From positions 1 to 49,804 of the forward strand of contig JANWVM010000016.1 of assembly GCA_025056115.1 (NCBI GenBank): a stretch of DNA of 49,804 nt. The letters run 5' to 3'. How positions within the stretch are numbered: position 1 is the first letter of the stretch; the number at the start of each line of letters is the position of its first letter. Origin of the DNA: Gloeomargarita sp. SKYG116. Its GTDB lineage: Bacteria > Cyanobacteriota > Cyanobacteriia > Gloeomargaritales > Gloeomargaritaceae. Below, one piece after another: positions 25,626-33,893 of the stretch. The notes beneath the pieces were generated by a model. That model was not told where the DNA came from, searched no databases, and worked only from the letters and a program-made list of their open reading frames with translations. The position numbers and the translations under genes were made by a program.

Positions 25626-26909
25626 ATGACCGTTGCCACCCGTCTCCTGCTCACCCGCCATGGTGAGAGCACCTACAACGCTCAATCCCTTATCCAAGGC
25701 CGTTCGGATGCGGCGCTGCTCACGGAGCGGGGACGGGCCATGGCTATCCAGACCGGTCAGATGCTCCAGGGGGTTCCGATTGACCATCTCTACGTCAGTC
25801 CCCTACGCCGCGCCCTAGAGACGGCCCAGTTGCTGAACCTAGCTGGGGTGCCGATCACGCCGACGCCTGACCTGTTGGAGATTGACCTGGCCGCCTGGGA
25901 AGGGTTGCCCCACGAAACGGTGCGCACTCAATTTCCCGAGGACTACCGGCGCTGGCGCACGGCTCCGGCAGAGTTTGTGATGGATGGTCGGTATCCGTTG
26001 CTAGAGTTACTCACCCAGGCGGAGCGCTTGACCCACCGGCTGGTGACCCAGCACCGGGGGCAGACGGTGTTAGGGGTTGGCCACGCCACCATCAACCGTA
26101 TGTGGCTAGTGCACCTGCTGGGACTGCAACCAGCGGACTATTTCCGGCTGCAACAGAGCAACTGTGGGGTGAGCATCGTCAATCTCCAGGGGGAGCAGGC
26201 GCAACTGGAAGCTCTGAATTTGGTTTTTCACACAGGTAGCCTGTTTCCTAAGTTCAAGGGAGGCACGCGCATTTACCTGGTGCGACACGGGGAAACTGAC
26301 TGGAATCGCCAGGGCCAGTTTCAAGGGCAAAAGGATATCCCCCTGAACGACCAAGGCCAGCGCCAGGCCGAACAGACCCGCCAACTCCTCGCCAATGTTG
26401 CCCTGGATTTCGCGGTGAGCAGTCCCCTGAGTCGAGCGCGGCAAACGGCAGAGGTCATTCTCCAGTCTCACCCTGGCGTTTCCCTGGAACTCCTACCCGA
26501 CCTGCAGGAAATTAGCCATGGGTTGTGGGAAGGCAAATTTCACCACCAGGTGGAAGCGGAATTTCCGGGGATGCTGGCCGCCTGGCATACCCATCCCGAA
26601 ACGGTGCAAATGCCCCAGGGCGAAAACTTGTCTCAGGTTTGGGAGCGGGCGGGCCGGGCCTGGCACAAAATCATCACCTGCTATGAAGGCCAGCAGGGAC
26701 TGGTGGTAGCCCATGACGCCATTAACAAGGCCATCCTGTGCCAGTTGTTTCACCTGGGACCAGAGCGGTTCTGGCTATTCAAGCAGGGTAACGGCGCCAT
26801 CAGCGTGATTGATTACCCCGAAGGCGCTGGCGGTCCACCCGTTTTGCAAATGCTGAATCTCACCCGCACCGATGGTTTTTTCGACCAGACGGCGGCTGGC
26901 GCTTTATAG
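25626..26909 (+). CDS. two-domain histidine phosphatase (phosphoglycerate-mutase-like)
   Basis: 427 residues with two complete histidine-phosphatase domains in tandem. Domain 1 starts LLTRHGESTYN, has SPLRRALETA, and its second catalytic His is in GVGHATINR. Domain 2 starts YLVRHGETDWN at about residue 217, has SPLSRARQTA, and its second His is in VVAHDAINK. Both catalytic sites look intact. Two-domain members occur in cyanobacteria, where annotation varies between phosphoglycerate mutase, phosphoserine phosphatase and alpha-ribazole phosphatase. The substrate is not decided by the sequence. It starts 13 bp after rplL and may be read from the ribosomal operon. Confidence 0.88.
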   Translation: MTVATRLLLTRHGESTYNAQSLIQGRSDAALLTERGRAMAIQTGQMLQGVPIDHLYVSPLRRALETAQLLNLAGVPITPTPDLLEIDLAAWEGLPHETVRTQFPEDYRRWRTAPAEFVMDGRYPLLELLTQAERLTHRLVTQHRGQTVLGVGHATINRMWLVHLLGLQPADYFRLQQSNCGVSIVNLQGEQAQLEALNLVFHTGSLFPKFKGGTRIYLVRHGETDWNRQGQFQGQKDIPLNDQGQRQAEQTRQLLANVALDFAVSSPLSRARQTAEVILQSHPGVSLELLPDLQEISHGLWEGKFHHQVEAEFPGMLAAWHTHPETVQMPQGENLSQVWERAGRAWHKIITCYEGQQGLVVAHDAINKAILCQLFHLGPERFWLFKQGNGAISVIDYPEGAGGPPVLQMLNLTRTDGFFDQTAAGAL

Positions 26910-27044
26910 CTAGGGCGCAAGTCTGACATGGGCGACACGGCTGTTGACGCGGGTGCAAGGACCCAGGAGAAACGTTTGTTCGAGCAACTGGTTTTTCCTT
27001 TCACTCGTCCCCCGCTGGTGAAAGGCTAAGCAACCCAGGGAAGC

Positions 27045-28364
27045 TCAGTCATGAACCGGTCCAGTTCCCGGGCCGTCGGGTGCAGCCGTCACTTCGGCCA
27101 GCGCCTCAGCAAACGCTTCCAAGAAGATGGCTACTTCTTTGTCAGAGAAACAAAGTGGAGGCCGGATTTTCAGCGACTCGCCATAACGTCCGGTCGTTCC
27201 GATGAGGACTCGCCGCTGCCGCAAACCCTCAACGATTGCTTTCACACGTGCTGGCGCTCCGACCCCAGCAAACTCAACGCCAATGAAAAAACCAGCGCCC
27301 CGGACTTCGGAAATCAAGGGGTTTCCCGCCACGATATCGCGAATCCCGGCAAGCAAGACAGCGCCCTGGTGCGCAGCGTTGTCAATGAGCTTCTCCTGTT
27401 CAATCACGTCAAGCACAGCCAGCCCAGCCGCCGCCGCAACCGGATTACCGGCGTAGGTGTTGAAATACACAATGTCTTCACAAAGTTGAGATAGCAACTC
27501 GGGTCTCACAGCCAAACCCGCGACTGGGTAGCCATTTCCCATGGCCTTCCCCATAGTCACCATATCAGGCTGTACGCCATGGCGTTGAAACCCCCACATA
27601 CCGGCGCCGGTGCGGCCAAAGCCGGATTGTACTTCGTCAGCAATGTACAGACCGCCAGCCGCCCGTACCGTCTCAACCACTGGCCCGAGAAACCCAGGTG
27701 GGTCCGTCAGCACGCCATCGCTGGAAAAAATCGAGTCACAAATGAAGGCAGCCAAGCCCAATCCATCCGCTTCCAGTGCCGCTGCTGCTTGGGCGACAGC
27801 CGCCGTAAACCCACCCGTAATGTCATCGCCGTAAGCTCTCCGGGACGGTGGAGGAACCAGGCGCACGTAAGCCAGTGGACTACCCCGTTTCCACAGAGCG
27901 GGCGAAATGTCAATCGTGGCCAGCGTGCTGCCGTGGTAGGCATTCTCGGTGATGATGAAACCCCGCCTCCCCGTGGCGCGCATCGCAATTCGCATGGCCA
28001 GGTCGTTCGCTTCGCTGGCCGTGCAGCAGAGCACAATATTGGCAAGGTCGCTAGGGAAGCTGGCCTTGAGCCGCTCGAGATAGGATTCGACAATCTCGTG
28101 CAGATAACGACTGTGGATAGCTAGCTTTGCCGTCTGCTCGGCTATGGCCGCCACAACTTTTGGGTGACAGTGGCCAACCGACGGCACATTGTTATAGGCA
28201 TCCAGGTAAAGCGTCCCATCCGCCGCCTCAAGCCAAGCCCCCTGCCCGCGCACCAGCTCCAGGGGTTGGTTGTAAAACAAGATAGAAGCTGCGCCAGCAT
28301 TCGCTAAACGACGCGCCAGCAAAGGCGATGTCATATCTGTAGTGACGCGGGGAACTGTTGTCAT
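27045..28364 (-). CDS. class-III PLP enzyme, probable amino-alcohol phosphate phospho-lyase
   Basis: 439 residues, aminotransferase class-III fold. PLP Lys is at about 273 (TMGKAMGNGYP) and the cofactor Asp at about 243 (IADEVQSGFGRTG). The N-terminal pattern LFYNQPLELVRGQGAWLEAADG and YNNVPSVGHCHPKV with HSRYLHE is that of the AGXT2L/ETNPPL-PHYKPL group. Characterised members use PLP to eliminate phosphate and ammonia from phosphoethanolamine or phosphohydroxylysine, giving an aldehyde. It lies 25 bp downstream of an APH-type kinase on the same strand, the expected partner that would make the phosphate ester. A genuine omega-transaminase is the alternative. Cytosolic. Confidence 0.85.
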   Translation of the reverse strand: MTTVPRVTTDMTSPLLARRLANAGAASILFYNQPLELVRGQGAWLEAADGTLYLDAYNNVPSVGHCHPKVVAAIAEQTAKLAIHSRYLHEIVESYLERLKASFPSDLANIVLCCTASEANDLAMRIAMRATGRRGFIITENAYHGSTLATIDISPALWKRGSPLAYVRLVPPPSRRAYGDDITGGFTAAVAQAAAALEADGLGLAAFICDSIFSSDGVLTDPPGFLGPVVETVRAAGGLYIADEVQSGFGRTGAGMWGFQRHGVQPDMVTMGKAMGNGYPVAGLAVRPELLSQLCEDIVYFNTYAGNPVAAAAGLAVLDVIEQEKLIDNAAHQGAVLLAGIRDIVAGNPLISEVRGAGFFIGVEFAGVGAPARVKAIVEGLRQRRVLIGTTGRYGESLKIRPPLCFSDKEVAIFLEAFAEALAEVTAAPDGPGTGPVHD

Positions 28365-28389
28365 TGGCTATCTCCATCCCTATCCCAGT

Positions 28390-29391
28390 CTAGCGCGTGC
28401 TCAAGTAGCGCTCTGCCAGCTCGATAGTCCCCTGCGTGTAGGCGGCTAACCCCGCCTCGCGCGCCGAAGGGGTTTCACTGTGACCCGCAATCCAGGCCGT
28501 CATCATGATCCGGCGCAACATAACAAAATCGGGAATCATGTCCACGTCCTCAGGGGCTACAGGAGCAACTCGACGGTAGCCCTCCAGCCACGCCTCCGCC
28601 AACAACGGGATGTAGGGCTTGTGCTCCAGAAAACTCACGGCGGCGGCAAAGTCGTAAATGAACCAGCCAAAGCCACAGTCGTCGAAGTCAATCACGCCAA
28701 TCTGGTCCCCCTCCACCAGCAGGTTGGTCACCCGCAAATCGGCATGGATCAACCCGAAACGTTCCGGCGTCATCCCGTAGGCCGCCACGCGCCGCTGCAG
28801 GACGCTAATACAGCGACGCAAAGTAGCTTCTCCTTCTGGCTCCAGACCCAAGGCGGCTTGCCAGGGTCCCCAGTGAGGACGCTCGCCGATGGTCGTGGAA
28901 AAATCCCATGTCTTGCGTACAAAGTTGGCGGGGCGATGCCAGGACTTGGCGTGGGCATGCAGGCGCGCGCTAATTTCACCTAAAACCCCAAACGCTTTGG
29001 TCAAATCCTGCTCGTCCTCAGGATTCAGCTCTTTGCCCTGGAGAAAACTGAACGCGGCGACATACCGTTCTGTACCCGCATGGATAAATGAAGCGAGGTA
29101 ACTCCCCTCCCGCGTGCGCAAGGGTTCCGGCGTTGTCACAATGCCTTCTGCCCGCAAGGCCTCAATCCAGATAAATTCCGATTCAATTTCATCGCGGGTG
29201 TGGTAACCGGGCCGATAAACCCGGAAAATAACTGGTGTATTCCGCTCCGGGTCATCGGCCCGAAACGTGGCATTTTCCGAAACAGTTAGGAGACGCACCT
29301 GCGTTTGGGGTGAAAGCCCCCACAAAGGCGCTAGTTGTTCAACCCCCTGCTTGAAGGCGGCAATGAAATCATCACTGTAGAGCACACCCAT
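28390..29391 (-). CDS. APH-family small-molecule kinase (hydroxylysine/amino-alcohol kinase-like)
   Basis: 333 residues, aminoglycoside-phosphotransferase fold. The catalytic loop is LIHADLRVTNLL (His216, Asp218, Asn223) and the metal-binding segment VIDFDDCGFGWFIYD (Asp235). The N-lobe is of the homoserine-kinase II / hydroxylysine-kinase type (NATFRADDPERNTPVIFRVYRP). Homologues phosphorylate small amino alcohols or amino acids. Its position just upstream of the phospho-lyase-like gene, and divergence from an ethanolamine-type permease, suggest it phosphorylates the imported compound. An antibiotic-modifying role is less likely in this context. The substrate is inferred. Confidence 0.82.
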   Translation of the reverse strand: MGVLYSDDFIAAFKQGVEQLAPLWGLSPQTQVRLLTVSENATFRADDPERNTPVIFRVYRPGYHTRDEIESEFIWIEALRAEGIVTTPEPLRTREGSYLASFIHAGTERYVAAFSFLQGKELNPEDEQDLTKAFGVLGEISARLHAHAKSWHRPANFVRKTWDFSTTIGERPHWGPWQAALGLEPEGEATLRRCISVLQRRVAAYGMTPERFGLIHADLRVTNLLVEGDQIGVIDFDDCGFGWFIYDFAAAVSFLEHKPYIPLLAEAWLEGYRRVAPVAPEDVDMIPDFVMLRRIMMTAWIAGHSETPSAREAGLAAYTQGTIELAERYLSTR

Positions 29392-29534
29392 TCAATACGA
29401 ACCCCTGCAAGGAATTACGCTCCAAACACGTTATCAGCGCCATCCCATTGGCTTCTGTAAAGCGTATTACCAATGCCGGTCCGTAGGGTTTCCAGACCAA
29501 CACCCGAAGATGGCCGGTATGGGCAGCTCTGTTA

Positions 29535-29547
29535 TCTGTAATACAGA
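29535..29547. promoter_or_regulatory. palindrome in divergent promoter region
   Basis: TCTGTAATACAGA is a perfect 5-bp inverted repeat with a 3-bp spacer. It lies in the 212-bp region between the divergent kinase and permease genes, about 57 bp before the permease start. It could be the operator of a regulator controlling both units; no regulator gene lies in the cluster. Confidence 0.35.
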
Positions 29548-29603
29548 CTTAGGCTGGTGAGCTAAGGAACGCTTGAAACAGTGATTGCTGAGGAGGTGGC
29601 TAC

Positions 29604-31058
29604 GTGGACAGACACAAGCGGCGTCGAGATGTGCGTTATGTTGACGTGGACGATGGCTACCTGCATAGAAGACGCCTGCGCAAGAGTGCCGACTGGCTAC
29701 TCCTGTGGGGTCTGGGGGTAGGGGCGGTCATTTCTGGGGACTTTTTCGGCTGGAACTACGGCCTGGCTGCGGGCGGATTTGGCGGACTCCTCATTGCCAC
29801 GGTTATCGTCGCGGTCATGTACCTGACCCTGGTATTTTCCATTGCCGAGCTTTCCACAGCCTTGCCCCACGCCGGTGGTTTTTACGCCTTTACCCGTCAC
29901 GCTTTCGGCCCCACCTGGGCCTACATCAATGGGATTACGGACCTGGTGGAGTATGTGATTAGCCCCGCTGTAATCGTGGTTGGCATCGCGGGGTACATGG
30001 ACGCCCTGATTCCGGGGGTACCGGCCTGGATATGGTGGGCGCTCTTTTATGTGCTGTTTGTGTTTATCAACATTCGGGGCACGAAGTTATCGCTGCAGGT
30101 TTCCCTGATTGTGACCTTCCTGGCGCTGGGGGTTTTGGTCGTGTTCTATGGGGCGGCTATCTTTTCGGGAGCCTTGAGCTGGGACAATCTTTTCAATATC
30201 CAGCCGCAGCCGGGCAACTCTGGTTTTCTGCCCTTCGGCCTGTATGGGGTCTTTGCCGCACTTCCCTATGCCATCTGGTTCTACCTGGCGATTGAGCAAC
30301 TGCCGGTGGCGGCGGAGGAGTCTCACGATGTGGTGCGGGATATGCCGCGCGCGTTGATCTTGGCCATCCTGACGCTGCTGGCACTCTCGGTGTTGACGCT
30401 TGTGCTGAATGTGGGGGTTGCGGGGGCTAAGGAGGTTGGGGAGTCGGCAGCTCCTCTGGAGTTGGGGTTTAAGGCGGTTTTTCAAGATGCTGCGACCACG
30501 ACGGTTTTGACGCTGATTTCGATTACCGGTCTGGTGGCCAGCTTCCACGCGATTATTTACGCCTATGGGCGGGTGCTTTTTGCGCTCTCGCGGGCGGGCT
30601 ACCTGCCGAGGGGGCTGTCGGTCGTTAGCCGCCACCATACGCCCCACTATGCCCTGACGCTCGGCGCGGTGGTGGGATTTGTCATTTGCATCTTGATTAA
30701 CGCCTTTTCCGACAGTGTGGGCGCGGCCTTGTTGAATATGGCGGTTTTCGGCGCTGTGATTTCCTACGCCCTGACCCTATTTTCCTACATTCATCTGGCC
30801 CGCACCCGCCCCAACCTGCCGAGACCTTACCGAAGCCCGCTGGGTGTGCTAGGCGCTTGGGTCGGTGCCATCTTGGCGTTGATTTGTCTGGCGGCGACAT
30901 TTGCGGTCGAGAGCTACCGTCCTGGGGTGGTGGGAACGGTAATTTTTGTGGTGCTCATGATGGGATACTACTGGTTCTATAGCCGTTTCCGGCTGGTGGC
31001 CCGAGCGCCGGAGGAAGAAAGTGCCCTGATTGCTGAAGCAGAACGGGAACTGCGCTAA
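29604..31058 (+). CDS. ethanolamine-type APC permease
   Basis: 484 residues, about 12 membrane segments, APC superfamily. The N-terminal region LGVGAVISGDFFGWNYGLA and GGFGGLLIATVIVAVMYL, with IAELSTALPHAGGFYAFTRHAFGP, is characteristic of the ethanolamine permease (Eat) subgroup. It probably imports ethanolamine or a related amine with a proton. The GTG at 29604 has AGGAGG 7 nt upstream. It is divergent from the kinase/phospho-lyase pair and 12 bp upstream of the SDR gene. An amino acid specificity cannot be excluded. Confidence 0.88.
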   Translation: MDRHKRRRDVRYVDVDDGYLHRRRLRKSADWLLLWGLGVGAVISGDFFGWNYGLAAGGFGGLLIATVIVAVMYLTLVFSIAELSTALPHAGGFYAFTRHAFGPTWAYINGITDLVEYVISPAVIVVGIAGYMDALIPGVPAWIWWALFYVLFVFINIRGTKLSLQVSLIVTFLALGVLVVFYGAAIFSGALSWDNLFNIQPQPGNSGFLPFGLYGVFAALPYAIWFYLAIEQLPVAAEESHDVVRDMPRALILAILTLLALSVLTLVLNVGVAGAKEVGESAAPLELGFKAVFQDAATTTVLTLISITGLVASFHAIIYAYGRVLFALSRAGYLPRGLSVVSRHHTPHYALTLGAVVGFVICILINAFSDSVGAALLNMAVFGAVISYALTLFSYIHLARTRPNLPRPYRSPLGVLGAWVGAILALICLAATFAVESYRPGVVGTVIFVVLMMGYYWFYSRFRLVARAPEEESALIAEAERELR

Positions 31059-31070
31059 GGGAGGAGAGCC

Positions 31071-31856
31071 ATGTTTTCCGTAGCGGGACGCTCGGTGGTG
31101 GTGACTGGCGCATCGCGGGGTATCGGCAAGGGCATCGCCCGCGTGTTTGTCCAGCAGGGGGCCAAGGTGCTGATCGCCGCCCGTGACCCATCCAAGTTGG
31201 CGGCCACAGCACAGGAACTGCAGGAGACGACCGGTGGCCAGGTGATTGCCCAAGCCTGTGACGTCTCCCAGTGGGAACAGGTCCAGGAGTTGATGGCGCG
31301 GGCAGAGCAGGCATACGGTGGTCTAGATATTCTGTGCGCCAATGCGGGTATCTTTCCCCAAAAACGGTTGGAGGACCTGGCACCCGAGGAGTGGGACGAA
31401 GTCCTTGCCACCAACCTGAAGGGGTGTTTTCTCTGCGTCAAGGCGGCCATTCCTGCGTTTCAACGCCGTGGGCGCGGACGGGTGGTCCTCACCTCCTCCA
31501 TCACTGGTCCGATTACTGGCTTTCCAGGCTGGACCCATTACGGCGCCTCCAAAGCCGGACAGCTTGGCTTCTTGCGCACCGCCGCTCTGGAGCTGGCCCG
31601 CTACGGCGTGACCATCAATGCCGTCTTGCCTGGGAATATTCTCACGGAGGGGTTGGCGAGCCTGGGCGACGACTACCTGCGGCAAATGGCGGCCTCTATC
31701 CCCCTAGGACGGCTTGGTCGGGTGGAAGATGTGGCCTACGCTGCTTTATTCCTGGCATCCGATGAAGCAAGCTATATCACTGGCCAGACCCTGGTCGTGG
31801 ATGGGGGGCAGATATTGCCAGAATCCCTGGAAGCGCTTCAGTCCATTTATAGCTAA
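31071..31856 (+). CDS. SDR-family NAD(P)-dependent oxidoreductase
   Basis: 261 residues, classical short-chain dehydrogenase. The cofactor motif is TGASRGIGKG (about 12-21), then NAG at about 91, catalytic Ser in TSSITG (about 142-147) and YxxxK at Tyr157-Lys161 (HYGASKAG). The tail includes TGQTLVVDGGQ. It resembles FabG, but its place behind an ethanolamine-type permease suggests it acts on the imported compound or its aldehyde/alcohol product. It has a good ribosome site (GGGAGGAG). The last codons and the stop (TATAGCTAA) are supplied by the end of the adjoining IS630 element. Confidence 0.87.
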   Translation: MFSVAGRSVVVTGASRGIGKGIARVFVQQGAKVLIAARDPSKLAATAQELQETTGGQVIAQACDVSQWEQVQELMARAEQAYGGLDILCANAGIFPQKRLEDLAPEEWDEVLATNLKGCFLCVKAAIPAFQRRGRGRVVLTSSITGPITGFPGWTHYGASKAGQLGFLRTAALELARYGVTINAVLPGNILTEGLASLGDDYLRQMAASIPLGRLGRVEDVAYAALFLASDEASYITGQTLVVDGGQILPESLEALQSIYS

Positions 31857-32697
31857 AATCACAAAATTTGACATAAACTACGGATAGTTTCATTGACCAA
31901 AGATTGCAGATTTTCGATTGGACTCACCTGTAACTTACGCACCTTTTGTTTAATCCGATACCACACCTGTTCGATTGGATTCAAATCTGGTGAATAAATC
32001 ACACCCAGCCGTTTCCACCACTTGCCTAACCGCCGCCGACCGGTGAAAACTGGCATTGTCCATCACCATCTTTTTGCCAGGACCAATCGCTGGTAATAAC
32101 CACTCACGCAACCAAGTTAAAACTACCTGTAAATTGCAGCTCCCTATCCAGGTTAATGGCTCGATTAATCTCCCAAGATAATAACCACCCATCATACTCA
32201 CTCTTTCACGTCTCCCACCCGCTTTCTTGCCATAAACCCTTTCACCTTTCTTACCCCAGCCATACGCATAAACTGCTCGCTGGTCAATGCCAGATTGGTC
32301 TATGTAAACGACTTCTTCCCGCTTCACATCCTTCATTTTCTCGGGATACGCTTGCCGCTCTGGCTCGTCTTGCTCTTGGTAGGAGAATGAAGCGCCCTAC
32401 CAATCGTCATACTAGCCGCCATTTCCTTCTGGGTCAGACTGGGATTTGCCTCGACAAACTTGCGAAATTTTATGACTATGCCCCTTTTGGTAAGCAATCA
32501 CCGGTTTCAGACCATTGCTTGAGCTAGCGTTGTAACGTGCGATACCCGATGTGGAACATCTGGCTCACTTCGACGAGTGTTGCACCCCCCAAAACCGCTT
32601 CAATGCCTCTCTGACGTAAGTCTGTGCTGTAAGGCATAGACATCACTCCGTAACCTATCAGCCTTATTCTACGTCAGACTAAATGTTTTTAGCTATA
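31848..32697 (-). mobile_element. IS630-family element 1 (decayed)
   Basis: An 850-bp element with imperfect terminal inverted repeats. The left end begins TATAGCTAAAATCACA and continues TTTGACATAAACTA. The right end, on the opposite strand, begins TATAGCTAAAAACATTTAG and continues TCTGACGTAGAATA. TA at each end fits the IS630/Tc1 target. The transposase inside is broken. It lies exactly at the 3' end of the SDR gene. Confidence 0.82.
31859..32637 (-). pseudogene. IS630-type transposase remnant
   Basis: Pieces of one transposase lie in different frames. The N-terminal helix-turn-helix part starts at 32637 (MPYSTDLRQRGIEAVLGGAT) and is stopped by a TAG where the neighbouring copy has Trp (TLQR-stop-LKQWSETGD). 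A deletion and frame change follow. The middle part (31950-32336) has DDE residues in YIDQSGIDQR and MDNASFHRS. Another frame change leads into the C-terminal piece (31859-32056) with YSPDLNPIEQVW. It cannot make active transposase without a helper. Confidence 0.85.
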
Positions 32698-32763
32698 GTA
32701 ACCCGGTGGTTGTTGGGATAGGGAATAATGGCGCCGGCCCACTTTTCCCCCAGGGTGCGGTAG

Positions 32764-32831
32764 TCTAGCTATGCTGTCTCTGCTTGTCATGTCTTGGGGT
32801 CGCAGGGCACAGCCCCGTTGCTGGTTTTGTC
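32764..32831 (+). repeat. MITE family 2, 5' half, cut by IS element 2
   Basis: From CTAGCTATGCTGTCTC through CTTGTCATGTCTTGGGGTCG to GCTGGTTTTGTCT, this matches the first two thirds of family 2. The match stops exactly at the left TA of the IS630 element 2. A candidate remainder lies beyond 33877 (ATCTGACGAACTCTAAAGC), which would make this a nested insertion. 32698-32763, between the two insertions, shows nothing else recognisable. Confidence 0.65.
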
Positions 32832-33776
32832 TATAGCTAAGCTGACAAAGGTTGACATATACGACAGACCGCTTCATCCACGAGAGAACGTAGGTTCCGT
32901 TTGGTTAAGCTCCATGCATAGTTGACCCACCGTTTTAGCCAAGACCACACCTGCTCAATCGGATTTAAATCAGGTGAATATCTCGGTAAATAAACCAATC
33001 GACATCTAGCCGCTTCCACGACCTGCCTCACCGCTGCAGACCGGTGAAAACTCGCATTATCCAATACTAAGACTTTCCCAGGACCTATCGTTGGTAAAAG
33101 TCTCTCACTTAACCACCGGATAACAACCTGAGTGTCGCAATAGCCTATCCAAGTAAATGGTTCAATCACACGTCCTGATTGGTAAGCTGCCATGATGCTA
33201 ATTCGTTCTCCACGATTGCCGGGTTTCTCCCCATAAACTCTCTCTCCTTTCGGCGCCCAACCATATGCATCAATATCTCGGTAATCTACCCCAGATTGGT
33301 CTATATAGACCACCTGCTCTGGTGGTATCTGTTGGATTAACTCACAATAAGCCTGTCGCTCTTTGGGGTCTCGCTCTTGATAGAAATACGTTTTTTTTGT
33401 GGGTATAGCCTATCTTTTTCAGAGCCTTCCAAATCGTGGCACGGCTAACACCGAAGTGAGCGGCCATCTCCCGTTGAGTCAGGCTGGGGTTCGCATCCAC
33501 AAACTGCTGGAACGCTTCTAGGTCTTTCAGCTTATGACTATGGCCTTTTTGATAGCCTTCCTTGGGGTGAACATCTCCCGTTTCCGACCATTGTCTCAAC
33601 CACCTTTGTACCGTTCGATAGCTGACATTTAGGAACTGGCTGACTTCCATGATAGTGGCACCGTTCAAGATGGCTTCTACCGCCTTTTTTCGCAAATCGT
33701 AGTTGTATGACCTGGGCATTTTCCCACTCCCTAGTAACAGGTCTATTACATGACAATCTTAAACGGCTTAGCTATA
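32832..33776 (-). mobile_element. IS630-family element 2
   Basis: A 945-bp element. The left end is TATAGCTAAGCTGACAAAGG. The right end, on the opposite strand, begins TATAGCTAAGCCGTTTAAG and continues ATTGTCATG. TA stands at both ends. These ends match the MITE family 2 ends, so it is the likely source of transposase for that family. The transposase is in two frames with all catalytic residues kept. Confidence 0.85.
32837..33719 (-). CDS. IS630-type transposase in two frames (A8 slippage site)
   Basis: The first frame (33342-33719, 125 codons) carries two helix-turn-helix parts (MPRSYNYDLRKKAVEAILNG; LTQREMAAHFGVSRATIWKALKK). The second frame carries the DDE catalytic domain: Asp in YIDQSGVDYRD, Asp in VLDNASFHRS, Glu in YSPDLNPIEQVW. 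The frames join at a run of eight A on the coding strand (33391-33398). Reading one base fewer there gives a continuous protein (HKK, then YFYQERDPKERQAY). IS630 members often use frameshifting, and A8 tracts are prone to polymerase slippage, so the element may still be active. Alternatively the extra A is an inactivating mutation. Confidence 0.78.
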
Positions 33777-33877
33777 TAGCAAAGCACCGAGTGTTTGACA
33801 TGAGTGACGGCTGGAATCATTGTGTTGGCAACCTTGATTCCTGTTTACCTGCGACAAACTGACTGTTTTCAGCTATA
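33775..33877 (+). repeat. MITE family 1, copy b
   Basis: A 103-bp element. The left end is TATAGCAAAGCACCGAG with TGTTTGACATGAG; the right end is CTGTTTTCAGCTATA. It is the same length as the copy at 48321-48423. It shares its left TA with the right end of IS630 element 2 and ends 16 bp from the stop codon of the MBL gene. Confidence 0.8.
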
Positions 33878-33893
33878 GCAAATCTGACGAACT

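Noticed and set aside
25626..26909. Two adjacent phosphatase genes fused by a sequencing error
   Set aside because: The frame is continuous with no stop or indel between the domains, and two-domain members of this family are known in cyanobacteria.
28390..29391. Aminoglycoside resistance gene
   Set aside because: The fold is shared, but the N-lobe type and the position beside a phospho-lyase-like enzyme and amine permease favour a metabolic kinase.
27045..31856. Classical ethanolamine utilisation (eut) microcompartment operon
   Set aside because: No EutBC lyase, shell protein or cobalamin gene is present; only the permease resembles that pathway.
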